64,000 bases of DNA from Oehlia diaphana (Eukaryota; Glomeromycota; Glomeromycetes; Glomerales; Glomeraceae), in NCBI GenBank assembly GCA_003833135.1, contig QZLH01000191.1, forward strand, positions 27,982 to 91,981, given 5' to 3'. Position numbers and translations under genes: made by a program. Positions 11,310 through 24,405 of this stretch are shown one piece after another. Every line of letters begins with the position of its first letter. Positions within the stretch are counted from its first letter, which is position 1. The notes beneath the pieces were generated by a model that saw only the letters and a list, made by a program, of their open reading frames with translations, made no database searches and was not told the DNA's origin.

Positions 11310-13515
11310 TATTTATAAGTTGTCAGAGGAGATCGCAAGGAATTGATTGTATAACGATAAATTCATATTTGAAAAAAACTATACAGTACTTCGAGATTCC
11401 ATATGGCGCATTATTGAATCTCATTAGATATACAAATCGATAGAAATCGGTGGATCTCACTAGATATATAAATCGACATAAACCGGTGTACTTCGAGACT
11501 CTTATGAATATATTTCCTCACATTGATCACTTAAGAACATGCCGCAACAAACAGTTTTTAATAAGTACAAAACCTTCATTATCAATTGATTTTAATTTTT
11601 CTAAAGCCTTTTCACCTTGTTCAATATGATAAGCTGGTGTCGTTACTACAAGATCATAATGAAAAGATTCATTTTCTTCACTAGGTATCAATTCACCAGA
11701 TTCTTCAACGAATCCTTCATCGTCTTCAAAATCAGGAAATACTGTGTTAAATATCAAGAGAAGATCGATCCCCAGATCTATCTGAGCTACTCAAGCGGAA
11801 TTTTGCATCGATGATGTAAAAACCAGCAGATGCTTAATAACATATTTATCATCAAATAAACTTTATTAAGTTGTTGGAAGAGAATGCAGGGAATTGGTTG
11901 TATAACGAAAAGAACTATACAAAGTATAGCGTACTTCGAAAATTATATGGCGCATTATTGAATCTCATTATATATACAAATCGGCGGATCTCATTAGATA
12001 GAAACCGGTGTACTTCAAGATTCATATGGATATATTTCCCCACATTGATCACTTAAGGACATGCCGCAACAAACAGTTTTTAATAAATACTAGAGAAGAT
12101 CGATCCACCAGATCTATCTGAGCTGCTCAAGCAGGATTTGCATTCGATGATGTAAAAAAACCAGCAGTTGTTGGAGAAGAATGCGGGAGATTGGTTGTAT
12201 GACGATAAATTCATATTTGAAAAAAAAACTATACAAAGTATGACGTACTTCGAGATTCCCTTTATCAAGATGCTCACTATAATTTTAAAATTACATTTTT
12301 ATTATACGAAAGAAATCTTAAATCTAAGATTTTTAACATCTTTATTAAATTCCGTATAATTGTAGGTGGTCACGCATTGGAAAATTTGGAAGCTTATCAT
12401 ATGGATATATTTCCTCATACCGCAACAAACAGCTTTTAATAAGTACAAATATCAAGAGAAGATCAATCTGCCAGATTTATCTGAGCTACTCGAGCAAAAT
12501 TTTGCATCGATGATGTAAAAAAACCAGCAGATATCATGAAAGGCTTAATAGCATGTCTATCACCAAATAAACTTTATTAAGTTGTTGGAAGAGAATACAG
12601 GAGATTGATTGTATAACGATAAATTAATATTTGAAAAAGAACTATACAAAGTATGGCGTACTTCGAGATTTATATGGGGCATTATTGAATCCCATTAGAT
12701 ATACAAATCGATAGAAACCGGTGTACTTCGAGATTCATATGGATATATTTCCTCACATTGATTACTTAAGAACATTGTCACTACAAACAGTTTTTAACAA
12801 GTCGATCCGCCAGATCTATCTGAGCTGCTCGGATTTTGCATCAAAAAAAACCAGTAGTTGTCATGAAAGGCTTAATAACATATCTACCATCTTTATTAAG
12901 TTGTTGGAGAAGAACATATTTTAAAAAGAACTATACAAAGTATGGCGTACTTCGAGAATAATACGGCGCATTATTGAATCTCAATTAGATATACAAATCG
13001 ACGGATCTCATTAGATAGAAACCGGTGTACTTCAAGATTCATATGGATATATTTCCTCACATTGATCCACTTAGAACATGCTGCAACAAACAGTTTTATT
13101 AAGTGCTAGAGAAGATCGATCCGCCAGATCTATCTGAGCTGCTCAAGCAGAATTTTGCATCGATGATGTAAAAAAACCAGCAGTTGTCATGAACATATCT
13201 ATCATCTTTATTAAGTTGTTGGAGAAGAATGCGGGAGATTGGTTGTATGACGATAAATACATATTTGAAAAAAAACTATACAAAGTATGACGTACTTCGA
13301 GATTCCCTTTATCAAGATGCCCTCCCTATAATTTTAAAATTACATTTTTATTATACGAAAGATAAGATTTTTAACATCTTTATTAAATTCCGTATAATTG
13401 TAGGTGGTCACGCATTGGAAAATTTGGAAGCTTATCATATGGATATATTTCCTCACATCGACCACTTAAGAACATACCGCAACAAACAGCTTTTAGTAAG
13501 TACAAATATCAAGAG
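11310..13515. repeat. Decayed long-unit repeat array, about six units of 300-430 bp
   Basis: Units start with a segment like AAGTTGTTGGAGAAGAATGC at about 11316, 11866, 12165, 12583, 12898 and 13210. Each then contains, in order, GATTGGTTGTATGACGATAA, AACTATACAAAGTATGRCGT, CATATGGATATATTTCCTCA, CACATTGATCACTTAAGAAC and CCAGATCTATCTGAGCTGCT. Order and spacing are kept, but units differ by internal deletions. The third and sixth share an extra piece ending GTAGGTGGTCACGCATTGGA. Short plus-strand frames such as NAGDWLYDDKFIFEK suggest the unit came from coding sequence. The source family is not recognised. Confidence 0.75.
11527..11757 (-). pseudogene. Protein-like fragment of unknown family inside the first repeat unit
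   Basis: A 76-codon open frame reads leftwards through sequence unique to the first unit of the array. It contains acidic and plausible protein-like text (FHYDLVVTTPAYHIEQGEKA, then LEKLKSIDNEGFVLI). The part matching the repeat (LIKNCLLRHVLK) lies at its end. It may be a captured gene fragment, or the repeat may have inserted next to it. No domain is recognised. Confidence 0.3.
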
Positions 13516-15209
13516 ATGATCAGATGTAAAAAACCAATAGAAGCTTTTTTATAACATTTTCTTCTGTTTGATAGAGTATCTGGTAGCTAAGAACATTTTC
13601 GCCGACAATGGCATATGTGGATTTGAATCAGGATTTCCGAAATTGGAAATTTTTCATCTATGATACATGTGTACATGTGGGAATGAAGAGTAAGGTTTCG
13701 ACTTTCGAAAGAAATATTTGATGATGCTTCTACAACATGAAGTAAGTTTTAGACGGTATTTGATCATCATAACCTGACACTTTGAGTTAGTGTATCGGGA
13801 GAAATTGGCCAAAATGTTCCGTCTATCCCGAAACTTGCGAAATTTGTCTAAACTTCGGAAACATCCGAAACTTGTAGGTTTTAAATATTATCAAATTTAC
13901 ACAACTAGTCATAATGATAATGTCTTAAAAATCAAACGTTATCTATTACTAATTCGACCACTCTTTAACCATTGAGGGATTAGGATGTTATAGAAATAAT
14001 GAACAAACTATTCGAGTTCTTGCGCAATAGATAAAGCTATCAAAGCATTTAAAAGCACATGATTTAATTTTACCAATTTGAAAAACTTTTGGCCGAATAT
14101 TAAGATTTTCGGCTTCGCCGAAAACTTACATGACCTATGACCATCACAGAATTTTGTTACTCAACATTATTATTTAAAACATAGTTGTAAAAAGCATGAT
14201 TAGGTTTCCTTTTGATTTACAAAAAAAAAAAAAATAAAGATTTAACCAATTATAAACGGGAATAGTATTTTTTGCTTTATCTTTCAAATCTTTTTAAAAA
14301 TGCTCCTCATTGTTATTTATTAAGTTGAGGAGAACCTTTTTCTTTAAGGAAAAAATTGAAAGCGTTAGTTCCTTATTCTCCCATTCGTTAAATACCATTT
14401 ATAGAACTATTAAAAATCTTTTTTGAAACACAAGTTTTTTTTTTCGTGTACAATATCTTGTTTAATGATACATGAATTAATATAACAGGTTACTGTAAAC
14501 TATTGTAATTTAAGGAATGAAATTTAACTCGGATTTGTAACTCGGAGTAACAGAGTAAACAGGTAAATGTTATTTATTACGCAATACAAAAAAGGTATTA
14601 TTATTTAAATTGCATTAAAAAGGGTTTATTACTTTACTTTTATAAAATACATAAAATACATAAAAATACATAAGAAATACATTAAAAATAATTAAAATAA
14701 TTAAAATAATTAAAATAATTAAAATAATTAAAATAATTAAAATAATTAAAATAATTAACAGTATAAAAAAAAAAAACCAAAAAAAAAATTTTAATGATTT
14801 TAATGATTTTTAACAAAAAAAAAAAATTTTTTAATAAAAAAATTTTTTTGTTTTTTCCTGCGATAACTGCGATAACTGTGATAACTATAGATTTTGCATA
14901 ATTAAATATTTTTTAAACAATTATAAAAAAATTATGTATAATAGATTTTAATTAGTTCTTTTTTTTTCCTTCCTTTGATGTTAATAACCTTTTTTTTATA
15001 TACTATTTTTATACTATGTTTTTACTATTTTTATACTATTTATTGATATCAATCAATATCATGCAATGATGTTAAAAATAAAGATCAATTCATTTTAAAA
15101 AGAAGCTCTGAATGTAAAAAAATCCAAAAAATAAATTCAATTTTTCTTTTCATCATCTTTACTCAATCTCTATTACATTTACTGTACGTTAAAAATAATA
15201 AGTAAAAAA
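13516..15209. other. Intergenic; hairpin and short tandem repeat
   Basis: No gene is supported. A compact hairpin TTTTCGGC-TTC-GCCGAAAA lies at about 14107-14126. A 10-bp unit (TAAAATAATT) repeats about seven times at 14690-14758. A/T homopolymers become frequent from here on. Confidence 0.6.
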
Positions 15210-15759
15210 ATGGGAGAATCAGAAGAGAATTCTATCGTAGAACATGAAGAGAAAAATGTAGAGAATATGGAGGTAGATCAAGATGAGAAAGAAGAGAAGG
15301 GACAGGAAGAACAGCAAGAGTCTGAAGTACGTATATAAACAACCTATATTGTTAAAGACGAATGTAAATTAATTAGTTTTTTTACTTTACTTTTTTTAAT
15401 AGGAACCAGTATCTCCTCCTCCTGATTCTAAGAAAAGAAAACGTTCCGTGAGATCAACATCACCACCAAATTATTATGAGACCAGATCTAAACAACAACG
15501 TAAAGGTCGTAAGGGTCCTAAATCACCTCGTTCATCAACCACTCCTTCAGCTAGATCACCTCGTTCTAGAGCCACTTCTCCTAAAAAAGGTACTTCTGGT
15601 GCCACTTGGACTCCTGAAGAAGATAAAATCCTGATCGATAATATATTAGAATTATTACCTCCTATTCCTTGGTCTACTATTGTTACCAAATTACCTGAAA
15701 GAAATACAAAAAGCTTACAAAATCGTTGGCAAAGTTTAAAGAAAAGATTACACGCTTAA
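15210..15759 (+). CDS. Myb/SANT-like DNA-binding protein, 157 aa, one intron
   Basis: Two exons, 15210-15326 and 15403-15759, are joined across a 76-nt intron with GTACGT donor and TTTTTTTAATAG acceptor; phase is kept (39 codons, then 118 plus stop). Residues 1-39 are strongly acidic. Residues 40-104 are basic and Ser/Pro-rich with a KKRKR run typical of nuclear localisation. Residues 105-155 form a Myb/SANT-type helical repeat: TWTPEEDKILIDNILELL, then PWSTIVTKLPERNTKSLQNR and WQSLKKRL. The three spaced tryptophans (about 108, 129 and 148) are the usual core positions. It probably binds DNA or chromatin as a single-repeat factor; targets are unknown. The start is the first ATG after an A-rich leader and precedes the only good donor. 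Confidence 0.85.
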
Positions 15760-17582
15760 AGAGCGGATGTAAGAGCAGATGTAAGGGTTCGATAGATTCG
15801 ACATAATAATAGGAATAGAACATTTTATACATTTTATATAAACAGTAAAAACATTGATTTTTATTACATTTTTATCTTTTCGATCTTATTTTTTTTTTAA
15901 AAAAACGAGAATTCAATTAGAAATACGCAGTGATCTAACGTTCTTTTTTTTTTATATATATAGATATAAAATTATATTTTAATATAATGATTACGCTTAC
16001 GTAATTAAATTCGACTAATCAGAAGAGAGATAAAGAGATTTTATTTTACGCAGTAATTTTCGATAGTTGAAAGAGTTTTTCTATTTTCTTTATATCAATT
16101 ATAAGGCACAACTGCCTACATAAATAACATTAAATAAGTAATCAATATAATCAATATAATATAATAAAGTATAATCAATATAATAAAGTATAATCAAGAT
16201 AATAAAATATAATCGATATAATAAAATCGATATAATAAAATCGATATAATAAAATCGATATATAATCGATATAATAAATCAATATAATCAATATAATCAA
16301 TATAATAACAATATAATAACAATATATATAATATATATATTATATATATTATAAATATAAAAGGTATGAAATAATGAATATAACAAATATAGTGAATTTT
16401 AATAAAATTTCCAGAATTTACCCAAATCCTTTCGTTTTAGAAAAATGTATATTTATAATAAATACAAATTTAGTAATACTTTAAAAGAATCTTCATTCAA
16501 TTAAATTTTTTTTTTTTCTCAAAGAAACCTTTTATTGATCTGAAAAGTAAAAAAACTTTTTTTTTTTAATATAAAAAAAAATATAATAAATTTTTTTAAA
16601 GTTTAAAACAATTTGAGTAAAAGAAATCTTTGTCTCTCCCTCTTCGTACAAAAAAAAATCACTATAATTGTTTCAATTATTTTAATTATTCTATTTATAT
16701 ATAATCTAAAAAAGTTTATTTATATAATACACATAATCAGTAATTATAATTAGATTAAATTCGTAAGATTAAATACTAAAATGATAATTGATTACAATAA
16801 AAGTAACCAATTTTGTACCTGTGGCTAAAATTATAGATTTTCTTGAAAAAAATAAAATTGTGGGGTAAAAAAGAAATATATATAAATATATATAAAATCG
16901 ACATTAACACCAACGGTTTAGTTTTTTACTCAGATCTACCCTCAAATTTCCCTAAATTAAGATTATGACCAATCATCATGTGACCAATTTCGGCATCTTA
17001 TATCCTTAACAGGCTAATCTAAAAATTTTTGTTTGCAACCCTAAATGAACTTTACATATTTTCCCATTTCAGCCGTTATTGAAAAAAGTCAACTATAAAC
17101 AGTTTGATCCACAAACTATTTTAGTACTAATGAAAATCTACACCTGCACTAATAAATAATTATGCCTAAGTGAAACATCTTTTTTTTTTAAAATTATGCA
17201 TTTGCATTTTGCAATCTGCAAAAGCAATAAGATCATTCCTTTTCTTTATATGCATATAAAACAAATAATAACGCAACAAAGCCTGCTAAATAAATCCACA
17301 GCTAACTATATTTTTCTTTTTTATTTACAGTTTAATTGGTATCATACATCCATATTTATCAAATGTTTCAGGCAAAAAAAAAAAAAAATTCTAATGTTTG
17401 AAGGTAAAAATAATATATAACAATATCACCCTTAAAAATAAAGAAATTGATTAGTAATGATAAAAAATTTTTTCTTTAAAAATAAGGAAAAAATAAAAAT
17501 AAAAATACCTCAAACATGAAATATACGTATATGTTTCATTATATATATATATATATATAATTTTTATCTTCTTTTTGAAAAT
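15760..17582. other. Intergenic, AT microsatellites, no gene
   Basis: This is the shared 3' space of the convergent Myb-like and SAP genes. A tandem region at about 16139-16325 is built of ATAATAAAATCGAT-type units, followed by TATA runs. Nothing else is coding-like. Confidence 0.6.
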
Positions 17583-18675
17583 TCAATTAGTCACATTAGT
17601 CACAATAGGAATAGGAATAGGCATAGGCAAGAAAAAATCCTCGGCAGGTATTCCAATATTACGTAAACATTCTGATTCGCCAAATTTTTTTGTTCCCAAT
17701 GTTGTGTCATAATCATATCTTAACCATTCAGGTATTTCCCCATCATTATATATTTCAGATTTTTTCATTATATCCAATAAGGATTCATAATCATATGGTG
17801 GTGGTTTATTTTGATTAGTTTGACCTTGATTAGTTTGACCTTGATTCATCATGATTCCCGTTGAAAACATTTTTGAACTATTTAAATTCAGTGATTTTCT
17901 TTCCGCCATGAGACGAGCTAGTTCACGTTTTATCTCAGATCGAATATCATCCTTTTGATATGTAGATGATGTTGTTTTCTCTGAAGATTCAGAAGGTTTG
18001 GACTGATCATGATTACTTTGTTCAAAATTTGTGGATACTTCAACTTTGGTCACATCATTTTGAGTTACTATTGGTGATGTTGCTACTGAAGATGAAACTG
18101 TGGGAGGTTGATCAATTTTTTGCTGATGTTCTACAGGATCTATTGATGATTGTGGATATTCATTAGACATTTCAACATTGGAAGGTATATTCTGTTCAAT
18201 AGATGAATCTTCAGTAGGAATTTCCTCTATATTCATCGCATGTAGTAGACCATCTGATTCATATTCGTACTTTATATGTTCATGTGAAGGACCAGTCCCT
18301 GAAACATGTGGAGAAGTTGGAACTTCCTGCTGTTGTTGTTGTGGTTGTTGTTGAATAATAGGAACAGAATCTATTTGCATTTCGTTCGTTTCTTGCTTTA
18401 TAAAACTTTCTTGTTGTTGTTGTTGTTGCTGTTGTTGTCGTTGCTTTTGTTGTTCTAAGCGAAATATTAAATCGTTTTTTTTACCAGTTTTAGGGAGTCC
18501 CAAAGCTTATAAATAGTTTAATTTTTTTTAAAAAAAAAATTGAAAAAGTTTTATAGTTTTATTAAATAAGGAGAAGAATAAAAAGAAAATAAATATGAAA
18601 TAAAACCGTACAAAACAATTATTTACCTGCACATATATCACGCAGTTCTGGTACTTTCTTATCTAAGTATGCCAT
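17583..18675 (-). CDS. SAP-domain protein with poly-Gln, 323 aa, one intron
   Basis: Exon 1 is 18675-18627 (MAYLDKKVPELRDICA plus one base). A 121-nt intron (GTAAAT donor, TTTATAAG acceptor) leads to exon 2 at 18505-17583. Joining in phase restores a complete SAP motif at residues about 4-35 (VPELRDICAALGLPKTGKKN, then DLIFRLEQ), which the second exon alone would truncate. SAP helices bind AT-rich DNA or nucleic acid in chromatin and mRNP factors. Residues about 33-50 are a Gln-rich tract, and the middle is Ser/Thr/Gln-rich and likely disordered. A charged helix (EIKRELARLMAERKSL) and a C-terminal block with PPPYDYESLLDIMKKSEIYN and EIPEWLRYDYD look conserved but are not recognised. The C-terminus repeats Pro-Ile. 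A nuclear role is likely. Confidence 0.85.
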
Positions 18676-18779
18676 AATAATGGTTCTATTATTATTATTA
18701 TTTATTATTTTATTTATTATTATAAAAAAAAAAAAAAAAAAAATTTATTTATTTATTTTTTTTATTTTTTTATTTTTTT

Positions 18780-18843
<64 letters not shown>

Positions 18844-18881
18844 TTTTTAAAAAAAAAAAAAATAACGAGAAAATAACAAGA
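18676..18881. repeat. Poly-A/T low-complexity run before the gap
   Basis: Runs of A and T with TTTATTTTTTTATTTT blocks end in AACGAGAAAATAACAAGA at the gap. This would be the upstream region of the SAP gene, and its quality is doubtful because it borders unresolved sequence. Confidence 0.7.
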
Positions 18882-19228
18882 NNNNNNNNNNNNNNNNNNN
18901 NNNNNNNNNNNNNNNNNNNNNNNNNNNNNNNNNNNNNNNNNNNNNNNNNNNNNNNNNNNNNNNNNNNNNNNNNNNNNNNNNNNNNNNNNNNNNNNNNNNN
19001 NNNNNNNNNNNNNNNNNNNNNNNNNNNNNNNNNNNNNNNNNNNNNNNNNNNNNNNNNNNNNNNNNNNNNNNNNNNNNNNNNNNNNNNNNNNNNNNNNNNN
19101 NNNNNNNNNNNNNNNNNNNNNNNNNNNNNNNNNNNNNNNNNNNNNNNNNNNNNNNNNNNNNNNNNNNNNNNNNNNNNNNNNNNNNNNNNNNNNNNNNNNN
19201 NNNNNNNNNNNNNNNNNNNNNNNNNNNN
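18882..19228. other. Assembly gap (347 N)
   Basis: Unresolved bases. The sequence on both sides contains the same TTATTTTTTTATTTTTTT-type run, so the gap probably reflects a homopolymer-rich stretch the assembler could not cross. Confidence 0.99.
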
Positions 19229-19246
19229 TTATTTTTTTATTTTTTT

Positions 19247-19280
<34 letters not shown>

Positions 19281-19305
19281 TAAAAAAAAAAAAAAAAAAA
19301 AAAAA

Positions 19306-19380
<75 letters not shown>

Positions 19381-20874
19381 TTAAAAAAAAAAAAAAAAAA
19401 AATAAGGAGAATCCAAAACCACAGAAAAAAAATAAATTTTTTTTTAAAAAAAAAAAAAAAATGAATACCGGAAAATCTTTTAAAACTAGAAAATGTCAAA
19501 AAAAAAAATATATTTAAATAAAATTTTTAAAATAATTATAATCGCGAAAAAAAAATAAAATAATTTTTTTAATTTTTTCACGAGAAAGCAAACCCTTTTT
19601 ATGCACATCGTATGACAAAAGGGCTTATATTTTGGTATTACAGACAATAGAATTTATAAACACATTCTCATGATTCTCTATTAAAATTACTTTTTATGGA
19701 AATATTGGTTAACCAATCAACATCTCATGATCAATTCATTACCGCAGCCTAGGATGACGTTGTTTGGCGTACATTATATTAAAATTTCAATCTAACAATT
19801 TTAAACTAGTTTACTAGTTAAAAATTACGACATAATTCCAGATGATGGTTTAATTATAATGGAATAATGACAATAAAAACTATAAAAAGGTTTTAAAACG
19901 AAACGAAAAAAAAACGGAAAAAAATTTTTTTTTTTTTACATCTTTCAATTTTTTTTTTAAATACGCCCAAAAAAAAATTATTTAAACGTATCTATAAAAA
20001 ATCTTCTCCCCTAAATAGTTTTATGTATATAAAACAAAGAAGCATGTTATCATCTAAGGTCTGGTGGTGCACAATGAATATCTATATCTATTTTATAATT
20101 TATTTCCTGTTGTGCCATAAATTGAGATAATGAAAATCTAAATCAAAGCTAATATATCCAAATTTTGACCAAAATGAAAAAATAAAAAAATTCGTGAAAT
20201 CATGTGATGTACCATGTGATGGATGAACCATGTGACAAATCATGTGATATCAGAATAAGCCAGTCATATACTTTTGAGTCTGAATGTCGTCAATGTCGTA
20301 AATATCACGTGATATATATTGGGTAATCAGTTTTTTTTCAATTATTTTTTAGCTTTTAAAAAAGGAAATTTTTTTGATTCACAGAATAAAAATTTCATTA
20401 GTTCTATAACTTGTTAACTTGATTTGTTTTTTTTTTTTTTTCTTATATCGGCTCATATATCGGACTAAATTTTTTTTATGGCAAACAAGGGAGGGATGTG
20501 TTTATTTGTTTATATTACTTGTAAATTGAATCCAGAATCAGTGTTGAAGATCTCATTATGCAATCTCATTAGGCAATCTCTATTAGGGCTATTAGGCGCA
20601 GCTTTTTTATATAAGATCGAAGATGAGGCCACATATCATTTGAAAAGTAAAAAAAGTAAAAGCTAAGAAAGAAAAACATGAAATTAAACTTGTTGAAAAT
20701 CTTTTTTTTTTTTTTCTCTTTCTAAATTCCGAAATTCCGAAAATCAAGTATGTTTACACGATTTTTTTTAAAAATGATCTACCGAATATGGTAGAGAGAG
20801 AATGGAATGCATCTATAAATGTTATTTATGAAGATATTTGAGGAAACTACAAAAAGATTTTACGCCATTATAAA

Positions 20875-21076
20875 TCCTAATTAGGATCTTTATGATTTTT
20901 AAAGATCTTTAAGATCTTTAATATCTTTAGGATTTTTTGGATTTTTGAATTTTTAGGATTTTTAGGATTTTAGGATTTTTGAATTTTTAGGATTTTTTAG
21001 GATTTTTAGGATTTTTAGGATCTTGAGGATTTTGAGGATTTTGAGGATTTGAATTTGAGGATTTGAATTTGAGGAT
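20875..21076. repeat. Minisatellite of GGATTTTTA-type units
   Basis: About 20 imperfect copies of a 9-12-bp unit (TTTAGGATTT with variants TTTGAATTT and TTGAGGATTT) run head to tail. It begins with AAGATCTTTAAGATCTTT and ends in GAGGATTTGAATTTGAGG. Confidence 0.8.
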
Positions 21077-21534
21077 TTTTAATTCAAGTAGTTTTTTTTT
21101 TAAATTTTTTTTTTTTTGAAAAAAAAAAAAAAATATTTTAAGAAATAATAAAAAAATGTTTCTTTTTCTTTTTCATTAATTTTTTTTGTTATCAGTTACT
21201 CCTCAGTCTACCCGCCTCTACCGTAATTTATTATTTAATGTGTTTATTTTTAATCGTATTTTAATTATCAATTTTAATAATTTTAATGTATATACTTTTT
21301 TATTTTATTTTTTTATTAAATAATTTCAATTAAAACCAATTTTTTTTTTTACTTAAATTACTTTAAACTAACTATTTAATCTATTCATTTAACAATTAAT
21401 AAGAATTTTTGAATTGTTTGCTTATTTGACGAAACTTCTTTTATCGACCTTTTTGTGTAAGTTTGCCGATCAAAATAATTAATTAGTAAGACAAATCATT
21501 GTAAATGTATGGTTAAGATTTTCTTTTTTTTTTT

Positions 21535-21630
21535 TGATCATTAAAAAAAAATTAAAAATTATTAATTAAATTAAATTATTTTTTTTTAAAAAAAAAAAAA
21601 AAATTATTATTCGACGATTAAAATAAAAAA
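21535..21630. repeat. Dispersed repeat, copy 1 (second copy at 26401-26495)
   Basis: A segment starting TGATCATTAAAAAAAAATTA and ending TTATTATTCGACGATTAAAA is nearly identical to one 4.9 kb downstream, differing mainly in homopolymer lengths. The non-homopolymer parts match exactly, so this is true homology and not shared low complexity. Confidence 0.75.
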
Positions 21631-24405
21631 TTTTTTTTTAATTTAAATTTTTTTTACCCATCTAAAAAAGTTCATATTTTATTATCTAAATTTGTCCTCA
21701 TTTGATTCAAAATTGATTAAAATTAAAAACAATCATAATAATATAAATATATATATATATATGTATAATAAATAAATAATATAATATAATATAATAAATA
21801 AAATATTATAATATAATAAATAATATAATATAATATATAAATATATATAATAATATAAATAATACAAGTATATATTAGGATTATAAATATATATAAATTA
21901 AAAAAAAAAAAAAAAGTATAATACGTCCTTTTTAAAATATTATAGGGGAAAAACCTAAAACTAATCAGGGCTATCATCATCCGCCGATACTTGTATATTA
22001 TGGTTAGTAAAACTTTAAAAAACTTTTACAAATTCCATCGAAAAAAAAAACTATTTCTTTTTTATACCGATAACGATAACTCCTTTTACCGTAAAATAAC
22101 ACGCCTTTTTTAAGTGGATTTGTTGTGTAATATTTAATAATGTATCTATCTTGGGTAAGACAAAGGATTCCTAAAAAAGGGATTGGCTTAAATAAAGAAC
22201 AAAAAAAAAAAAAATAATAATAATAATTAAAAAGAAAAAATGTATTTTATATATATTTAAAAAAAAACTAAACCTTTATAAAAAGTGATTGGTGCAATCT
22301 TAACAATTAGCCGTTGAAAAGCCGCGCATATATAAGGCTTGAAAATTTTTATTACACACACAAAAAAAAATTTATTGAAAGAAAATTGTGCATGATATAT
22401 TATGATGTATGATTACTTAATTTAATCTATACTTGTTTGGATTTCTTTACATTTCTTTTTAGTCATTAAAAAGAAAAAATTTTTTTTTTTTTCTCTTGAA
22501 AAGATGGAAATTTTTTGTAAATATGTTGATCATGTAAAAATTTGAGATAAATCTATTGTTACACAAAAATTTCATGATAATCACAAGATATTCCGTACTA
22601 CCAAAAACATCATACTACGTATAATCATTGGACCATTACAAAATGGAAACACGAAAAATTTATTTTTGAAATAAAAATAAAAATAATACTTGCCATTTAT
22701 CCATTTATTCTTCATTAAATCCCGTTAAATCCGTTAATCTCCCCCTCTTTATACCTTTAACTACTCCTCATTTCCTGAAATATTCTTTTAAGGTTTTCTT
22801 ACCAATTAATATTATAAATAAATTCAATTTAATACATTTATGTACTTATTTTCTTTGGAAAAATTAAACTTCGGAAAAATGTAATGTAGAATATGTGGGA
22901 ATTTTTTTTTTTATTTTTGCCTTATCATTTTTTTTTTAAAAAAAACGGCAAGTTTTAAAAGAAGGAGTATGTTTAATGGTCATATGATATTCCTGCAATT
23001 ATATTGTACCACTTTCAATTGTTCACGTTACCCATTGATAACATTTGGTGCATAATTTTGTTGCATAATTGTTTATTAATCGAAGAGGTCATCAGATTAC
23101 AACAAAAAAAAAAAATGAGAAATAATTTTACCTTTTTTTTCATATATTTTTTTTTTTTTTTTTTTCTCATATACCTTAAATAATATTCATCATAATAAAT
23201 TTTATTTCAGAGTCTTTTTTATTTTTTTCCTTTTCATACGTAATCCAATCGTGTAACTACCGCTCCAAAACATTGGAATATTAAGTCTTACGGATCTACA
23301 CTTAACTGTCAAACTGTAATTATAGATTTTTTGTGATACCAAACACATAACCTTAATATTGTACGCAATCTTAAATCGCGCCAATACCATATTTGATGAT
23401 ATTATTCCGATACACTTTTTTTTTTTTACCTTTGTTATTTTATTTTTAGTTTTGTTCTAGGATGATTATGCTTAGATTGTTATAGGTAACACAACACAGA
23501 ATATACTAATTTAATTATATTACCTAGTTTACCTATTTTTACCTAGTTAATATTTTATAGAACGCGAACGCGTACGTATGTAGTTAAAATCGTGGTTTTT
23601 TTTTTTTTTTATTCAATTATTTTTAAAAATAAGAATAGAAAAGGAAAACTTGAAAAATTTTTGAAGAATATTATATATATATAATATATATATATATATA
23701 TTTCTTTCTCGCTTTCTCACTAATCATCGTTTCAAAAAAATTAAAAAAATGTTTGTTTGATTTTTGAGTCCAATCCCATCTCCATCAATAACTAATAATA
23801 AACTAACTAACTCCTCCTCTTGTTTTTTCAAATTATTATCACTCACACCTCAAAATTAATCACTTTCTAATCAATCACTAAATTAAGTCTTTTTTTTTTT
23901 TTTTTGTTTATATAATCATCATCATCATTCTTTCAACTACTAAATAAAGTAAAAAAAAAAAAAGAAAAAAGAAATAAACACAAAAGGAAAAAGAAAAAAT
24001 CAACTAATGTAAAAGAAAAATTGTTCGGTTTTTTAAAGATTTTTTGGTTTTTTGGTTTTTTTTTTCTGTACAGACTTTCGAAATAAAAAAAGAAAAAGAT
24101 AAATCAATAGTAAGTATGCTATCAAAAATAAATAGCATGAAAATAATAGTAAATACTTTTTTTTAAACAATGTTCAATATATTTTTTTTCTACACGTCAT
24201 TTTTATGGTAAATACCTAAAAAAAGACGGTGTAAAACCTTTCCCATCAAAACACACATTATTTATTAACCAATGATGGAAGAAATATCTACCTGTAGTAG
24301 ATTACTAGAAATAAAAAAAAAAAAATTGTTGACCCACTGATATATAACCATAAATTTTTTTTTTTTTCTTTTTTGTTAAATTATTATGATAAAATCACGT
24401 GTTCA

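Larger units (their letters stand above)
19229..24405. other. Long gene-free, homopolymer-rich region
   Basis: Nothing here is convincingly coding. A 62-codon frame at 20478-20666 (MANKGGMCLFVYITCKL at its start) has no recognisable domain and no splice context. TA-rich microsatellites fill 21735-21870. The rest is AT-rich with no long frame of normal composition. Confidence 0.5.

Noticed and set aside
20478..20666. 62-codon frame as a gene
   Set aside because: No domain, no splice context and length expected by chance.
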